A DNA stretch of 17,193 bases from an uncultured Alphaproteobacteria bacterium. Lineage in GTDB: Bacteria; Pseudomonadota; Alphaproteobacteria; Rhizobiales; Ancalomicrobiaceae. The first letter of the stretch is position 1; each line of letters begins with the position of its first letter. Under the pieces are notes generated by a model that worked only from the letters and a program-made list of their open reading frames with translations, was not told where the DNA came from and ran no database searches. Positions 1 through 7,820 of this stretch are shown here, piece by piece. Position numbers and translations under genes: made by a program. The stretch lies in contig CALFRR010000138.1 in the NCBI GenBank assembly GCA_937919435.1, positions 1-17,193 on the forward strand. The letters run 5' to 3'.

Positions 1-69
1 GCTCGGGCTCGGCTGCTCCCATCCCTGCGGGGCCTGCGGCGGACGCTGGCTCGGGTGCGGCTGCTCCCA
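1..69 (-). repeat. 48-bp tandem repeat in the ppkA linker
   Basis: The 21-base stretches at 1-21 and 49-69 differ at only two bases and lie 48 bases apart, giving a 16-residue protein repeat (WEQP followed by Pro/Ser/Gln/Arg). The window starts inside the second visible copy, so the true copy number is unknown. The contig edge may itself be caused by this repeat. Confidence 0.7.
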
Positions 70-1077
70 CTCCTGGGGAGGTTGTGACGGGCGGTCGCTC
101 CGCCCCGACCGGTCCCAGCCGGGAGGCTGCGAGCGGGGGCGTTCGCTCGGTGAGCCCGGCGGCCAACGCTCCGTGGCCGGGATGGCGACGGTCGCCTCCG
201 GCACGTCGTTCTGGAAACCGCTCGGCGGCACCGACCCACGCCGCAGCCACGCCGCCACCTCGGCCATCGAACTCGGCCGGTCCTGCGGCTCCGGCGCCAG
301 CATCCAGGCGATCAGCGGAACGATCCGCGGATCGACGTGGGAGAGATCCGGCACCTTGCGACGCTTCTCGATCACCTCGACCGGATTGCCGCGCATGTTG
401 ATCGCGCGCCCGGTCACCGCCTCGGCGAGCACCAGACCGAGGCTGTAGATGTCGGATGCGCCGGTCACTTCGCCACCGCACAGGCCGAGCTGCTCGGGCG
501 AGACGTAGTTGTACTTGCCGGCGAAGCCGTCGCCGATGATCGTGCCTTCCGAACTCTTGGTCTGGCGGGCGATGCCGAAGTCGATGATCTTCGCCTGGGC
601 GACGTCGCCCTCCGGGACGATGATGTTGTCCGGCGAGATGTCGCGATGGATGATCCCGCGCGCGTGGGCGACCTGAAGGCCGCCGGCGACCCGGGCACCG
701 AGGACGCGGACCTCTTCGAAGCTCAGCGGGTGTTCCTTGAGGATCTCCGAGAGCGACCGGCCGCCGACGAACTCCATCGCCATGTACGGACGCTTCAACG
801 TCGGATCGACCGAGAAACCGTAATAACGAACGATCGCCTCGTTGAACAACTTGTTCAGTGCCGATGCCTCCTTACGGAACATCGTCATCGCGGTTTCCGT
901 CTCGGTCATGTCCGAACGGATCATCTTGATGGCGACTTCGTCACCGGTCTGGATGTTGTGGCCGCGATAGATCTCGCCCATACCGCCCGCGGCGATACCG
1001 ACTTCGATCTCGTACATGTCGTTGAGGCGGGTGCCGGCCGGGAGCCAACGACCGCCACCGGTCGGTTCCGTACTCAT
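1..1077 (-). CDS. ppkA: PpkA-type Ser/Thr protein kinase of the T6SS, C-terminus cut by window edge
   Basis: Partial: 359 codons read from an ATG at 1077 with no stop before the window edge. Residues about 20-280 form a Hanks-type kinase domain: glycine loop AAGGMGEIYRG (29-39), Lys51 in VAIK, catalytic HRDISPDN (144-151), DFG at 166-168 and SPE at 193-195. All catalytic residues are present, so an active RD kinase is expected. The first glycine of the GxGxxG loop is an alanine. After residue 280 the chain becomes a Pro/Gln/Ser-rich linker with a repeated WEQP element; no membrane segment is visible in the part shown, but PpkA proteins usually carry one further on. The ATG shares one base with the TGA of the upstream phosphatase gene (TGATG), so translation is probably coupled. 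In the T6SS family PpkA phosphorylates TssL or Fha to switch secretion on; here TssL Thr15 is the likely target (inference). Confidence 0.93.
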   Translation of the reverse strand, partial: MSTEPTGGGRWLPAGTRLNDMYEIEVGIAAGGMGEIYRGHNIQTGDEVAIKMIRSDMTETETAMTMFRKEASALNKLFNEAIVRYYGFSVDPTLKRPYMAMEFVGGRSLSEILKEHPLSFEEVRVLGARVAGGLQVAHARGIIHRDISPDNIIVPEGDVAQAKIIDFGIARQTKSSEGTIIGDGFAGKYNYVSPEQLGLCGGEVTGASDIYSLGLVLAEAVTGRAINMRGNPVEVIEKRRKVPDLSHVDPRIVPLIAWMLAPEPQDRPSSMAEVAAWLRRGSVPPSGFQNDVPEATVAIPATERWPPGSPSERPRSQPPGWDRSGRSDRPSQPPQEWEQPHPSQRPPQAPQGWEQPSPS

Positions 1078-1862
1078 CAGCCGGCATCCCAGTTGACGCG
1101 CGCGTTGCCGGCGGGATCGAGCACCGTCGGTTCACGTTTGCGGATCGTGGCGGCGACCACGGTGACGTTGTCCTTGGCGCCGCGGTCGAGGGTCGTCGCG
1201 ACCAGCCGGTCGCAGGCGGTCTGCACGTCGAAAGAGGTGATCGCCCGCGCGATCTCGTCGTCGTCGACATGGTTGGTGAGGCCGTCCGAGCACAGCACGA
1301 ACGTGTCGCCGGGTTCGACGACCCCGTCGACGATCTCCACTTCGGGCTCGTCGCCGACCCCGATCGCCCGGGTGATGACGTTGCGGCGCGGCCAGTGTTT
1401 CACCTCGGCGCGGGTCATGATGCCGCGCTGGACCAGTTCTTCGGCCTCGGAGTGGTCACGGGTCAGCTGGGTGAGCACGCCGCCGCGGACCCGGTAGATC
1501 CGGCTGTCTCCCGACCACAGGCAGGCATAGTTGGTTCCGTGGACGAGCAGCACCACCACCGTCGCACCGACCACCTCGAAGCTGCGGTCGACCGCGACCC
1601 GCCGGAGCCGGAAGTTGGCATGGCCGAGCCGGTGCATCGCCTCTTCGAGCAGGCCGGCGGCGGTCGCCTGCGGCTCGATCGACGCGAGCATCTCGACGAT
1701 CAGATTGGACGCGAGACGGCCCGCATCGTGACCGCCCATCCCGTCGGAGACGCACCACAATCCGACGGTCGGACGCACGAGGAGCGAATCCTCGTTGACC
1801 TTGCGCACCTTGCCGACATCGCTGGCGGCGCCGCTCTCGTAGATCAGACCCGTGTCCGACAT
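1077..1862 (-). CDS. pppA: PppA-type PP2C protein phosphatase of the T6SS
   Basis: Cytoplasmic 261-residue PP2C/PPM phosphatase that would dephosphorylate the targets of the adjacent kinase and so switch secretion off. The metal-binding and catalytic motifs appear in family order: SDVGKVRKVNEDS near residue 17, CVSDGMGGHDAG near 38-50, SGDSRIYRV near 118, LCSDGLTNHV near 190 and GAKDNVTVV near 233. The length matches a single PP2C domain with nothing attached. The ATG at 1862 is chosen because GGGAGG lies about 11 bases upstream and because the open frame above it (to 2300) has no phosphatase features and overlaps tagF in another frame. The stop overlaps the ppkA start by one base. The spacer to tagF is 146 bases. 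In Agrobacterium the homologue is fused to TagF; here the two are separate and out of frame. Confidence 0.94.
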   Translation of the reverse strand: MSDTGLIYESGAASDVGKVRKVNEDSLLVRPTVGLWCVSDGMGGHDAGRLASNLIVEMLASIEPQATAAGLLEEAMHRLGHANFRLRRVAVDRSFEVVGATVVVLLVHGTNYACLWSGDSRIYRVRGGVLTQLTRDHSEAEELVQRGIMTRAEVKHWPRRNVITRAIGVGDEPEVEIVDGVVEPGDTFVLCSDGLTNHVDDDEIARAITSFDVQTACDRLVATTLDRGAKDNVTVVAATIRKREPTVLDPAGNARVNWDAG

Positions 1863-2008
1863 CTCGAATTCCGCCTCCCGTCGGTCCGAGCACGAGTTCG
1901 CTTTCCGAACGCCGACGAGGGTCTCGAATGCCCCGGGCGTCGAATTCCCGAAGTCCCCATCGTCCCGCCGCCGAAGCCCGCCCTCCCCCCTCCGGAAGGG
2001 CCGCGGCC

Positions 2009-2689
2009 TCACGCGGCCCGGTCGAAGCGACCGGTCAGAAATCCCGCGAAGAGAGCCGGATCCGGCAACCGCTCGCCGCGGAGTACCAATGCCGGAATCT
2101 CGCCACCTCCGATCGTCCACCAGAACGTGGCGGTAGCAAGACCGGCCGATGCTCGCGTCGCATCGAGCCGCCCGAAGAGATCGTCGACCGAACCGCCGCC
2201 GAGCGCCAGAGAGCCGTCCGAAAGGATCGCCGCGCCGGCGCCCGCGGTCGGTGCCGGGCCGAGCGCCGGCAACGGCAGCGTGGCGAGCCGGCCGCTCCAC
2301 GCCTCCCAGACGACGCCGTCGGCGAGCGCGTCGAGCAACAGATCCTCCGCCGCGGCGAAGAAGGCGTCATGGCGGTCGACGGTCGGCGGGGCGACGAACT
2401 CGCCCTCCTCCAGGGTGACCAGCAGCACCAGCGGGAAATAGCGGCCGACGCCGTCGACCGACGGCATCACCGCGCCGAGGGTGGTCGCCCCGCAGTGCTT
2501 CGCGCCGATCCAGAAGCGCCAGATCGGGGCGGCGAGGTAGATCTCCTGCCAGGCCCGGCCGAGCGCCATCCGCGAGGCGCCGACCGCGCCCTGGAGCCAG
2601 GGCTCGAATACGCCGAGGAACCCTCTGGGCACCGATTCCGCGATGAAGTCGCGCTTGCAGGGAAGTTTGCCGTAGAGCCCGGGACGCAT
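2009..2689 (-). CDS. tagF: TagF, T6SS-associated repressor protein
   Basis: Cytoplasmic 226-residue protein of the TagF family (formerly DUF2094/ImpM). Recognisable features are the N-terminal GLYGKLPCKRDF (4-15), the APIWRFWIG segment near 54, the MPSVDGVGRYFPL stretch near 76 and a C-terminal TFWWTIGGGE block near 188. TagF represses T6SS assembly post-translationally, in Agrobacterium by binding Fha, and is released when the kinase pathway acts. The ATG lies six bases after the tssM stop; the ribosome site GAGG overlaps that TGA, so tagF is almost certainly translated from the same mRNA as tssM. After its stop comes a 146-base spacer with GC-rich inverted repeats and no recognisable gene, then pppA. 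Confidence 0.92.
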   Translation of the reverse strand: MRPGLYGKLPCKRDFIAESVPRGFLGVFEPWLQGAVGASRMALGRAWQEIYLAAPIWRFWIGAKHCGATTLGAVMPSVDGVGRYFPLVLLVTLEEGEFVAPPTVDRHDAFFAAAEDLLLDALADGVVWEAWSGRLATLPLPALGPAPTAGAGAAILSDGSLALGGGSVDDLFGRLDATRASAGLATATFWWTIGGGEIPALVLRGERLPDPALFAGFLTGRFDRAA

Positions 2690-2695
2690 GAGACC

Positions 2696-5600
2696 TCACT
2701 GGAGAGTGGACGGGCAGTTGAACTCCCGCAACGCCGGCATGGTCAGCGGATTGACCAGCGAGTTGACGTTCATGTCGTAGACGAACTCGCGCCCGCTGGC
2801 GGAGATGCCGACCTGGACGCCGGCACCGCGCTTCGTCACCCGAGAGGCGTCGAGCACCCGGAACAGCGCCCAGGCGCCGGTCCGCTCGAGCAGCGGGAAA
2901 CCGGTCCCGGTACCGTCGGAGATGGCGGTCATCGTCACCCGGCCGAGGCCGATCGGACCCGGCCACTGCACCGGCGTCGGCGACACCTGGGGCACCGGCG
3001 GCGTCGGTCCGCCGAAGGTCGGAGCCGGCGGCACCTGCGGCGAGGCGATCTGCGTACCGTTGACGTCGAGCTTGACGGTGGTGCCGAAGGGGGTCGCGGT
3101 CAACGGCTGGACGGCGAACATGAAGCCGGCCTGATTGCCGCCGGAGGAGAAGAACGCCTCCTTGATCTGCGCCGCCCGCTGGAACTCGCGCAGCGAGCCC
3201 TGCGACAGCATCGAGCCGATCTTGCTGTCGCGACGCCACGTCCAGTCCTGCTTCGTCTTGTCGACGAAGCTCTCGATGTTCTGGGTGAAGAACCTGTCCA
3301 TCACCCCGCCCGGCGCGAAGATCCGCGCGAAATCGGCGAGCGGCACCTCCTTGTCCGACTTGGCGAAGGGATAGCGGCCGGAGATCGCCGTCCGGCAGAC
3401 GCCGGTGACGTTCTCCGACAGCGCCTTCTGGAGATCCGAGACGATCGAGGTGGCGACGTTGCCCTCGAACTCGTCGGCCGACGTCCGGAGCAGCCGATCG
3501 AAGGGCGCGGGATAGCGGTTCGCCGAGGCACGCATGGTGGCGATCGACTGACGGGTGGCGGCGCTGATCTGGGTCGACGCGCCGGCGTCGGTCGCTGCAC
3601 CCACCAGTCCCTGGTAGATGTCGTTCATGGTGGCGACCAACTGGTCGACCGGGCGATTGCCGGGCGAACCGTCGACCATCAGGTAGTAGGGCCGGAAATG
3701 ATCCTCGATCGCCTTGCCGGCCGAGGCCGAGCCCCGGAACACCACTGCCGGCTTGGCCGTCGCGGCGGCGTTCGGATCCTTGGAATCGGGAACTTTCCGC
3801 TCCCGCGACAGCTGGGTCTGGGTCTTGATGTCCTCGAAGATCTGCTTCATCGGCGACGACGCGGCGGAGATCGCGGCGAGCGTCAGGTAGCGCGGCTTGT
3901 CGGTGGTCAGCGGCTTGATCCGGAGCCGGGCCAGCGCCGCGTCCCAGGTGGCGATGAAGTCCTTCGAATAGGCCGCCAGAATGTCGTCGGCGAGGGTGTC
4001 GAACTGGCTCGCCACGACGTTCTGCTTGCCGGCCTCGCCGAGAACCCAGCGATCGCGCTCGAGCCCGTCGGCGATCGACGGCAACCGATCGATCAGCCCC
4101 TCGTAGAAGCCGTCGTAGGTGTAGAAGGCGGGGATGACGACGCTGTCGACGCCCTGCCCGTCGGCGGTGTCGAAGACGGTCGCCATGTCGTTGCCGATCC
4201 GGCCGAGCCGCCAGTCGCGGATCTTGCCGGAGCGCGCCTTGGTCCTCAGGATCTGGTAGGCGCGTTCGGCGAGACTCATCCGCACCAGAATCTGCTGGGC
4301 GTCGGCGACCATCGGGCCGTTCAACGGAACGATCTGACCGGTGCCGGAATCGAGATCGATCAGCGCGGCGAGATGCTCCTCGAGCGCCTTGCGCATGCCG
4401 TCCTTCTCGGGGCCGGGGTAGAGGTCGCGGGCCCAGTCCTGACGGAACCAGTCGACGACGAAGCCCTTCTCCATCGGCCCCTGACGGCCGAGCATCAGGT
4501 AGACCTTCAGCGCCTCGTAGAGGTTCGAGCGGTCGGAACGGACGTTCTCGGCGCGGGCCCTGTCGATCACCTCCTCCAGCCGGAACAGCAGCCGCGGCCG
4601 CAGATAGCGTTCGAGCGCGGCGCGATAGGAGGTGGCCGCCGCCGCCTTCAGGCGCGGCCGCTGGGCGAGGCCGAAGGTCTCCTCGGTCGGCGTGTCGGCG
4701 TCGCGGAACTCCCAGCCGACCGGCATCCGCCGGATCTGTTCGAGCAGCGGCAGGACGCGCTCGAACTTCCGGTCGTCGATCACCTCCTGGACCAGCAACG
4801 GTCCGGCCTGGGTCCTGTAGTCGGCGACGACCCGGCGGGTGTCGGCGATCAGCCGGTCGTTGCGGCCGTAGCTCCAGGTCCAGGCGGCGACCGCGGCGAT
4901 CGAGACGAGCCCCATCGCCGAGAAGGCGGCGATCTTCAGGATCAGCGCCCGACGCACCGCGGCCCGGTCGGTGGTCACCCAGGCGGCCTCGCCGATGATC
5001 ACCTTGGTGATCAGGTCGGTGAGGAAGTAGCTCTTGCCGGCGCCCGACATCAGCCCTTCGCCGAGCGCCTCGGCGCCGAAATTCTTGGCGATGGTGCCGA
5101 TGATCCGGTCGATCGGGGTGCCCTGCTGGGTGCCGGAGGCGAAGTAGAAGCCGCGCAGGGTGGCGCTGGTCTGGTAGCGGGTCGGCTCGAAGATCTTGGT
5201 GAGGAAGTCCCAGATCGGCTGTTTCAGGGTGGCGAACTGGGCCGGGAAACCGAAGGAGCGCAGGCGCGCCGCCGGATAGGGCTCCTCCTGCAGCCGGTCG
5301 GGGAGATGATCGGTCAGGCGCTCGGCGAGCGCATCGAGCTCGGTCGGGGTGCGCGAGACGAGGTTCTCGTTCTTGCGGGCGGCCGGCGGGAAGGTCGAGC
5401 CCCACACCGAACGGCGCTGAAACTCGCCGTAATGGCCGAAATACTCGATGAAGCCGGAGACCAGATCCATCTTGGTGAAGATCACGTAGACCGGGAAATC
5501 GATCTTCAGCCGGTCGTGCAGTTCGGCGAGCCGGGCACGCACCGCATTGGCATGGGCCTCCACCTCGACCGGCGGAAGCGTGATGACGTCCTGGATCGAG

Positions 5601-6253
5601 ATGGCGACGACGACGCCGTTGATCGGCTGACGCGGCCGGTTCTTCTTCAGGAGGTCGAGGAACGAGAACCAGCTCTTCTGGTCGGCCTGGGCGTTGGAAT
5701 CCTGGGTGGTGTAGCGGCCGGCGGTGTCGATCAGCACCGCGTCCTCGGTGAACCACCAGTCGCAGTAGCGGGTTCCGCCGACACCGGCGATCGCCTGGGG
5801 CGACTGGCCGCGGGCGAGCGGGAAATTGAGCCCGGAATTGACCAGCGCGGTGGTCTTGCCGGAGCCGGGCGGGCCGATGATGACGTACCACGGCAGGTCG
5901 TAGAGATAGTCGCCCTTGCCGCTCGACGAGGACTTCAGCGTCGACAGCGCGTCCTTCATCCGGTCGGTGAGGACGTCCTTGTCGCCCTGTTCCTCGACCG
6001 CCGCGGCACCACCGCCGCCGGCGATGCCGGAGCGCAGGTTCCGGACCGCCTTCAACTGGTTCATCAGGTAGTAGACCGACCAGCCGAGGGCGATCGCCCC
6101 CCAGAAGGCGGCCATGCCGGCACGCACCCACGGGCTCTCGAACGGATAGAAACCGGCGATGGCGAGCAGCGGCGCCGCATACCAGATGACGCCCATCACC
6201 GCGATGGCACCGGTGATGATCGCCGACAAGTTCATCCAGACCGCACGACCCAT
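2696..6253 (-). CDS. tssM: TssM (IcmF/ImpL), inner-membrane channel subunit of the T6SS
   Basis: About 1185 residues, normal for the family. Two membrane segments near the N-terminus (about 9-33 and 45-64) are followed by a cytoplasmic NTPase-like domain with Walker A GPPGSGKTT (127-135) and Walker B-like AVLIDTAGR (172-180). A third membrane segment lies near 437-462, then a large periplasmic region ends in the IcmF C-terminal domain, with a Pro-rich loop around 1070-1095. With TssL it forms the envelope complex through which the tube is fired. The ATG at 6253 is chosen because it places the first membrane helix right after a short positive N-terminus, as in homologues; an in-frame GTG at 6337 would add 28 low-complexity residues. 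The spacer to tssL is 115 bases; tagF follows after six bases. Intact Walker motifs suggest nucleotide binding, which some TssM proteins have lost. Confidence 0.95.
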   Translation of the reverse strand: MGRAVWMNLSAIITGAIAVMGVIWYAAPLLAIAGFYPFESPWVRAGMAAFWGAIALGWSVYYLMNQLKAVRNLRSGIAGGGGAAAVEEQGDKDVLTDRMKDALSTLKSSSSGKGDYLYDLPWYVIIGPPGSGKTTALVNSGLNFPLARGQSPQAIAGVGGTRYCDWWFTEDAVLIDTAGRYTTQDSNAQADQKSWFSFLDLLKKNRPRQPINGVVVAISIQDVITLPPVEVEAHANAVRARLAELHDRLKIDFPVYVIFTKMDLVSGFIEYFGHYGEFQRRSVWGSTFPPAARKNENLVSRTPTELDALAERLTDHLPDRLQEEPYPAARLRSFGFPAQFATLKQPIWDFLTKIFEPTRYQTSATLRGFYFASGTQQGTPIDRIIGTIAKNFGAEALGEGLMSGAGKSYFLTDLITKVIIGEAAWVTTDRAAVRRALILKIAAFSAMGLVSIAAVAAWTWSYGRNDRLIADTRRVVADYRTQAGPLLVQEVIDDRKFERVLPLLEQIRRMPVGWEFRDADTPTEETFGLAQRPRLKAAAATSYRAALERYLRPRLLFRLEEVIDRARAENVRSDRSNLYEALKVYLMLGRQGPMEKGFVVDWFRQDWARDLYPGPEKDGMRKALEEHLAALIDLDSGTGQIVPLNGPMVADAQQILVRMSLAERAYQILRTKARSGKIRDWRLGRIGNDMATVFDTADGQGVDSVVIPAFYTYDGFYEGLIDRLPSIADGLERDRWVLGEAGKQNVVASQFDTLADDILAAYSKDFIATWDAALARLRIKPLTTDKPRYLTLAAISAASSPMKQIFEDIKTQTQLSRERKVPDSKDPNAAATAKPAVVFRGSASAGKAIEDHFRPYYLMVDGSPGNRPVDQLVATMNDIYQGLVGAATDAGASTQISAATRQSIATMRASANRYPAPFDRLLRTSADEFEGNVATSIVSDLQKALSENVTGVCRTAISGRYPFAKSDKEVPLADFARIFAPGGVMDRFFTQNIESFVDKTKQDWTWRRDSKIGSMLSQGSLREFQRAAQIKEAFFSSGGNQAGFMFAVQPLTATPFGTTVKLDVNGTQIASPQVPPAPTFGGPTPPVPQVSPTPVQWPGPIGLGRVTMTAISDGTGTGFPLLERTGAWALFRVLDASRVTKRGAGVQVGISASGREFVYDMNVNSLVNPLTMPALREFNCPSTLQ

Positions 6254-6368
6254 CGTCTCGTTCCGTTCTTCTGATCCGACCCTCGGGGAAGGACGCCCAC
6301 CGAGCGGGGGCGGAGCGGATGCCGTCGCGAAGGACACCCGGGACGGGCGCCGTCGCGGCGATCGGTTG

Positions 6369-7820
6369 TCAGTCGACCCGGTCGATCCAGATCTCGACGC
6401 GCCGGTTCCTGGCCTTGTTCTCCGGCGTGTCGTTGGGCCCGACCGGCTCCTGCTCGCCGCGGCCTTCCGGCTTCAGGCGCGACTTGTCGGAGAGATCCGG
6501 GCCGAGGACGAGCGCCACCTGCTGGGCACGGGCCAGCGACAGCTCGAAGTTGTTCTTGAAGCGGTTCGACGAGGAGACCGGCACGTTGTCGGTATGGCCG
6601 ATCACCAGGATCGGTCCCGCCTCCTTGTCGAGCATCTGCGCCATCCGCTTGGCGAGCGGCTTCAACGCCGGCTTGACGTCGGCCTTGCCGCTCTCGAACA
6701 GGAAGTTCGAGCCGACGCGGATGATGACGTGGGTGCCGACCGCCTGGGCCGAGATGTCGCCCGCGTCCATCTCCGCGGCGAGTGCCGCGCGGATCCGCTG
6801 CATCTGGGTGAGCGGGGTTCCGGCGACCGGCGCCGGCTCGGGCGGTGGCGGCGGAGGCGGTGGCGGCGGCGGGACCGGCGCCTTGCGCAGCAGCGCCATC
6901 TGGGCATTCGGGTGGAGGCCGGTCAGCTCCGCCGCGGCGACCTCCGCGCCACCCGACAGCAGCGCCAGATAGGTCAGATAGAGGGCGACCAGACCCGCGG
7001 CGAGGAACGCGCCGACCACCCAGGTCGGGACCCGCACCCGGCCGGCCCGCGAGCGCAGATCGAGACCGCGCCAGCGCGGCGACAGGTCTTCCGGCGGGGT
7101 CCGGCGGACGCTCTTCAGCACCTCGTAGGTGCGCTTCTGGATGTCGTGGAGCTGTGCCTGACCGTTGTCGAGGGTGCGGTACTTGCCCTGGAAGCCGAGC
7201 GCCAGACAGGCATGCTGCAGCTCGAGCAGCTCGACGTTGTGCAGAGGATCGGCGATCGACCGGTCGAGCTCCTGGAAGAAACGGACGCCGCCGATGCGCT
7301 CGCCGAAGAACCGGCTGAGCATCGAATACTGCGCCCAGACGTGGCGATCCTCCGACGGGATGTTCTGAACGATGTCGTCGGCTGTGGCACAGAGGACGTA
7401 TTTGGCGATGTTCGACTGGCGCTCGTCGATCCCGGCGCCCTTCACCTCGGCCTCGAAGGCCATCAGGTTCTCGGCGACGTGTTCCATCAGTTCGGCGAAG
7501 GAGGCGCGCATCAGCGCGATGCGCAGGCGGCCGAGCAGCACCAGCATCGGGCCGGCGGCCCGCATGATCGGGTTCTGATGCGGCACGATCAGATTGTCGC
7601 GCTTCAGCATCATCGGCCCGGTGGCGACCGGCGGCGCCTCGGGCGTCTGACGGCGGACCATCCCCCAGTCGTCGCGCGGCGTCGCGGACTGGGGCGCGGC
7701 CGGCATCGGACCGGGCGTCGGCGGCGGAGCGGCGGGCGCCTGTGGCCGTCGACCGCCCGGGTTGGGGCGGAACACGGTGCGGTCGCCTCGGTCGGACGTG
7801 TCGAACGGATCCTCGGCCAT
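6369..7820 (-). CDS. tssL: TssL (DotU/ImpK) with C-terminal OmpA-like peptidoglycan-binding domain
   Basis: 483 residues in four parts: a disordered Pro/Ala-rich N-terminus (1-85), a cytoplasmic DotU domain (about 90-245), one membrane segment (about 265-287) and a periplasmic OmpA-family domain (about 360-483) joined by a linker with eleven consecutive prolines (317-327). The OmpA part shows FLFESGKADVKP, VIGHTDNVP, NNFELSLARAQ and NKARNRRVEIW, the usual peptidoglycan-binding signature, so this is the evolved TssL type that anchors itself to the wall. The N-terminal RTVFRPNPGG motif carries Thr15, which resembles the threonine phosphorylated by PpkA in Agrobacterium TssL (known there, inferred here). 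The ATG overlaps the tssK TGA by one base (TGATG), implying coupled translation. Confidence 0.95.
   Translation of the reverse strand: MAEDPFDTSDRGDRTVFRPNPGGRRPQAPAAPPPTPGPMPAAPQSATPRDDWGMVRRQTPEAPPVATGPMMLKRDNLIVPHQNPIMRAAGPMLVLLGRLRIALMRASFAELMEHVAENLMAFEAEVKGAGIDERQSNIAKYVLCATADDIVQNIPSEDRHVWAQYSMLSRFFGERIGGVRFFQELDRSIADPLHNVELLELQHACLALGFQGKYRTLDNGQAQLHDIQKRTYEVLKSVRRTPPEDLSPRWRGLDLRSRAGRVRVPTWVVGAFLAAGLVALYLTYLALLSGGAEVAAAELTGLHPNAQMALLRKAPVPPPPPPPPPPPEPAPVAGTPLTQMQRIRAALAAEMDAGDISAQAVGTHVIIRVGSNFLFESGKADVKPALKPLAKRMAQMLDKEAGPILVIGHTDNVPVSSSNRFKNNFELSLARAQQVALVLGPDLSDKSRLKPEGRGEQEPVGPNDTPENKARNRRVEIWIDRVD
6840..6872 (-). repeat. Proline-codon run in the tssL linker
   Basis: Eleven consecutive CCN proline codons (residues 317-327) appear on the plus strand as a GG-rich trinucleotide run. 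It encodes the stiff periplasmic linker between the TssL membrane helix and the OmpA domain. Such runs may vary in length by slippage and can stall ribosomes lacking EF-P. Confidence 0.8.

Noticed and set aside
1077..2300. Long N-terminal extension of PppA to 2300
   Set aside because: The first 146 residues are Arg-rich without domain features and overlap tagF; a ribosome site marks the ATG at 1862.
2367..6131. Second long minus-strand frame (1254 codons) inside tssM
   Set aside because: Arg/Pro/Ala-rich shadow of tssM in another frame; no recognisable motif, and the TssM frame is intact.
1928..6274. Very long plus-strand open frame antisense to tssM and tagF (1448 codons)
   Set aside because: Its product is low-complexity Arg/Asp/Gly/Val-rich with no domain; it mirrors the codon bias of the GC-rich tssM on the other strand, which has clear TssM features throughout.
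6254..6337. GTG start of tssM at 6337
   Set aside because: It adds 28 low-complexity residues before the conserved short N-terminus; the ATG at 6253 fits the family.
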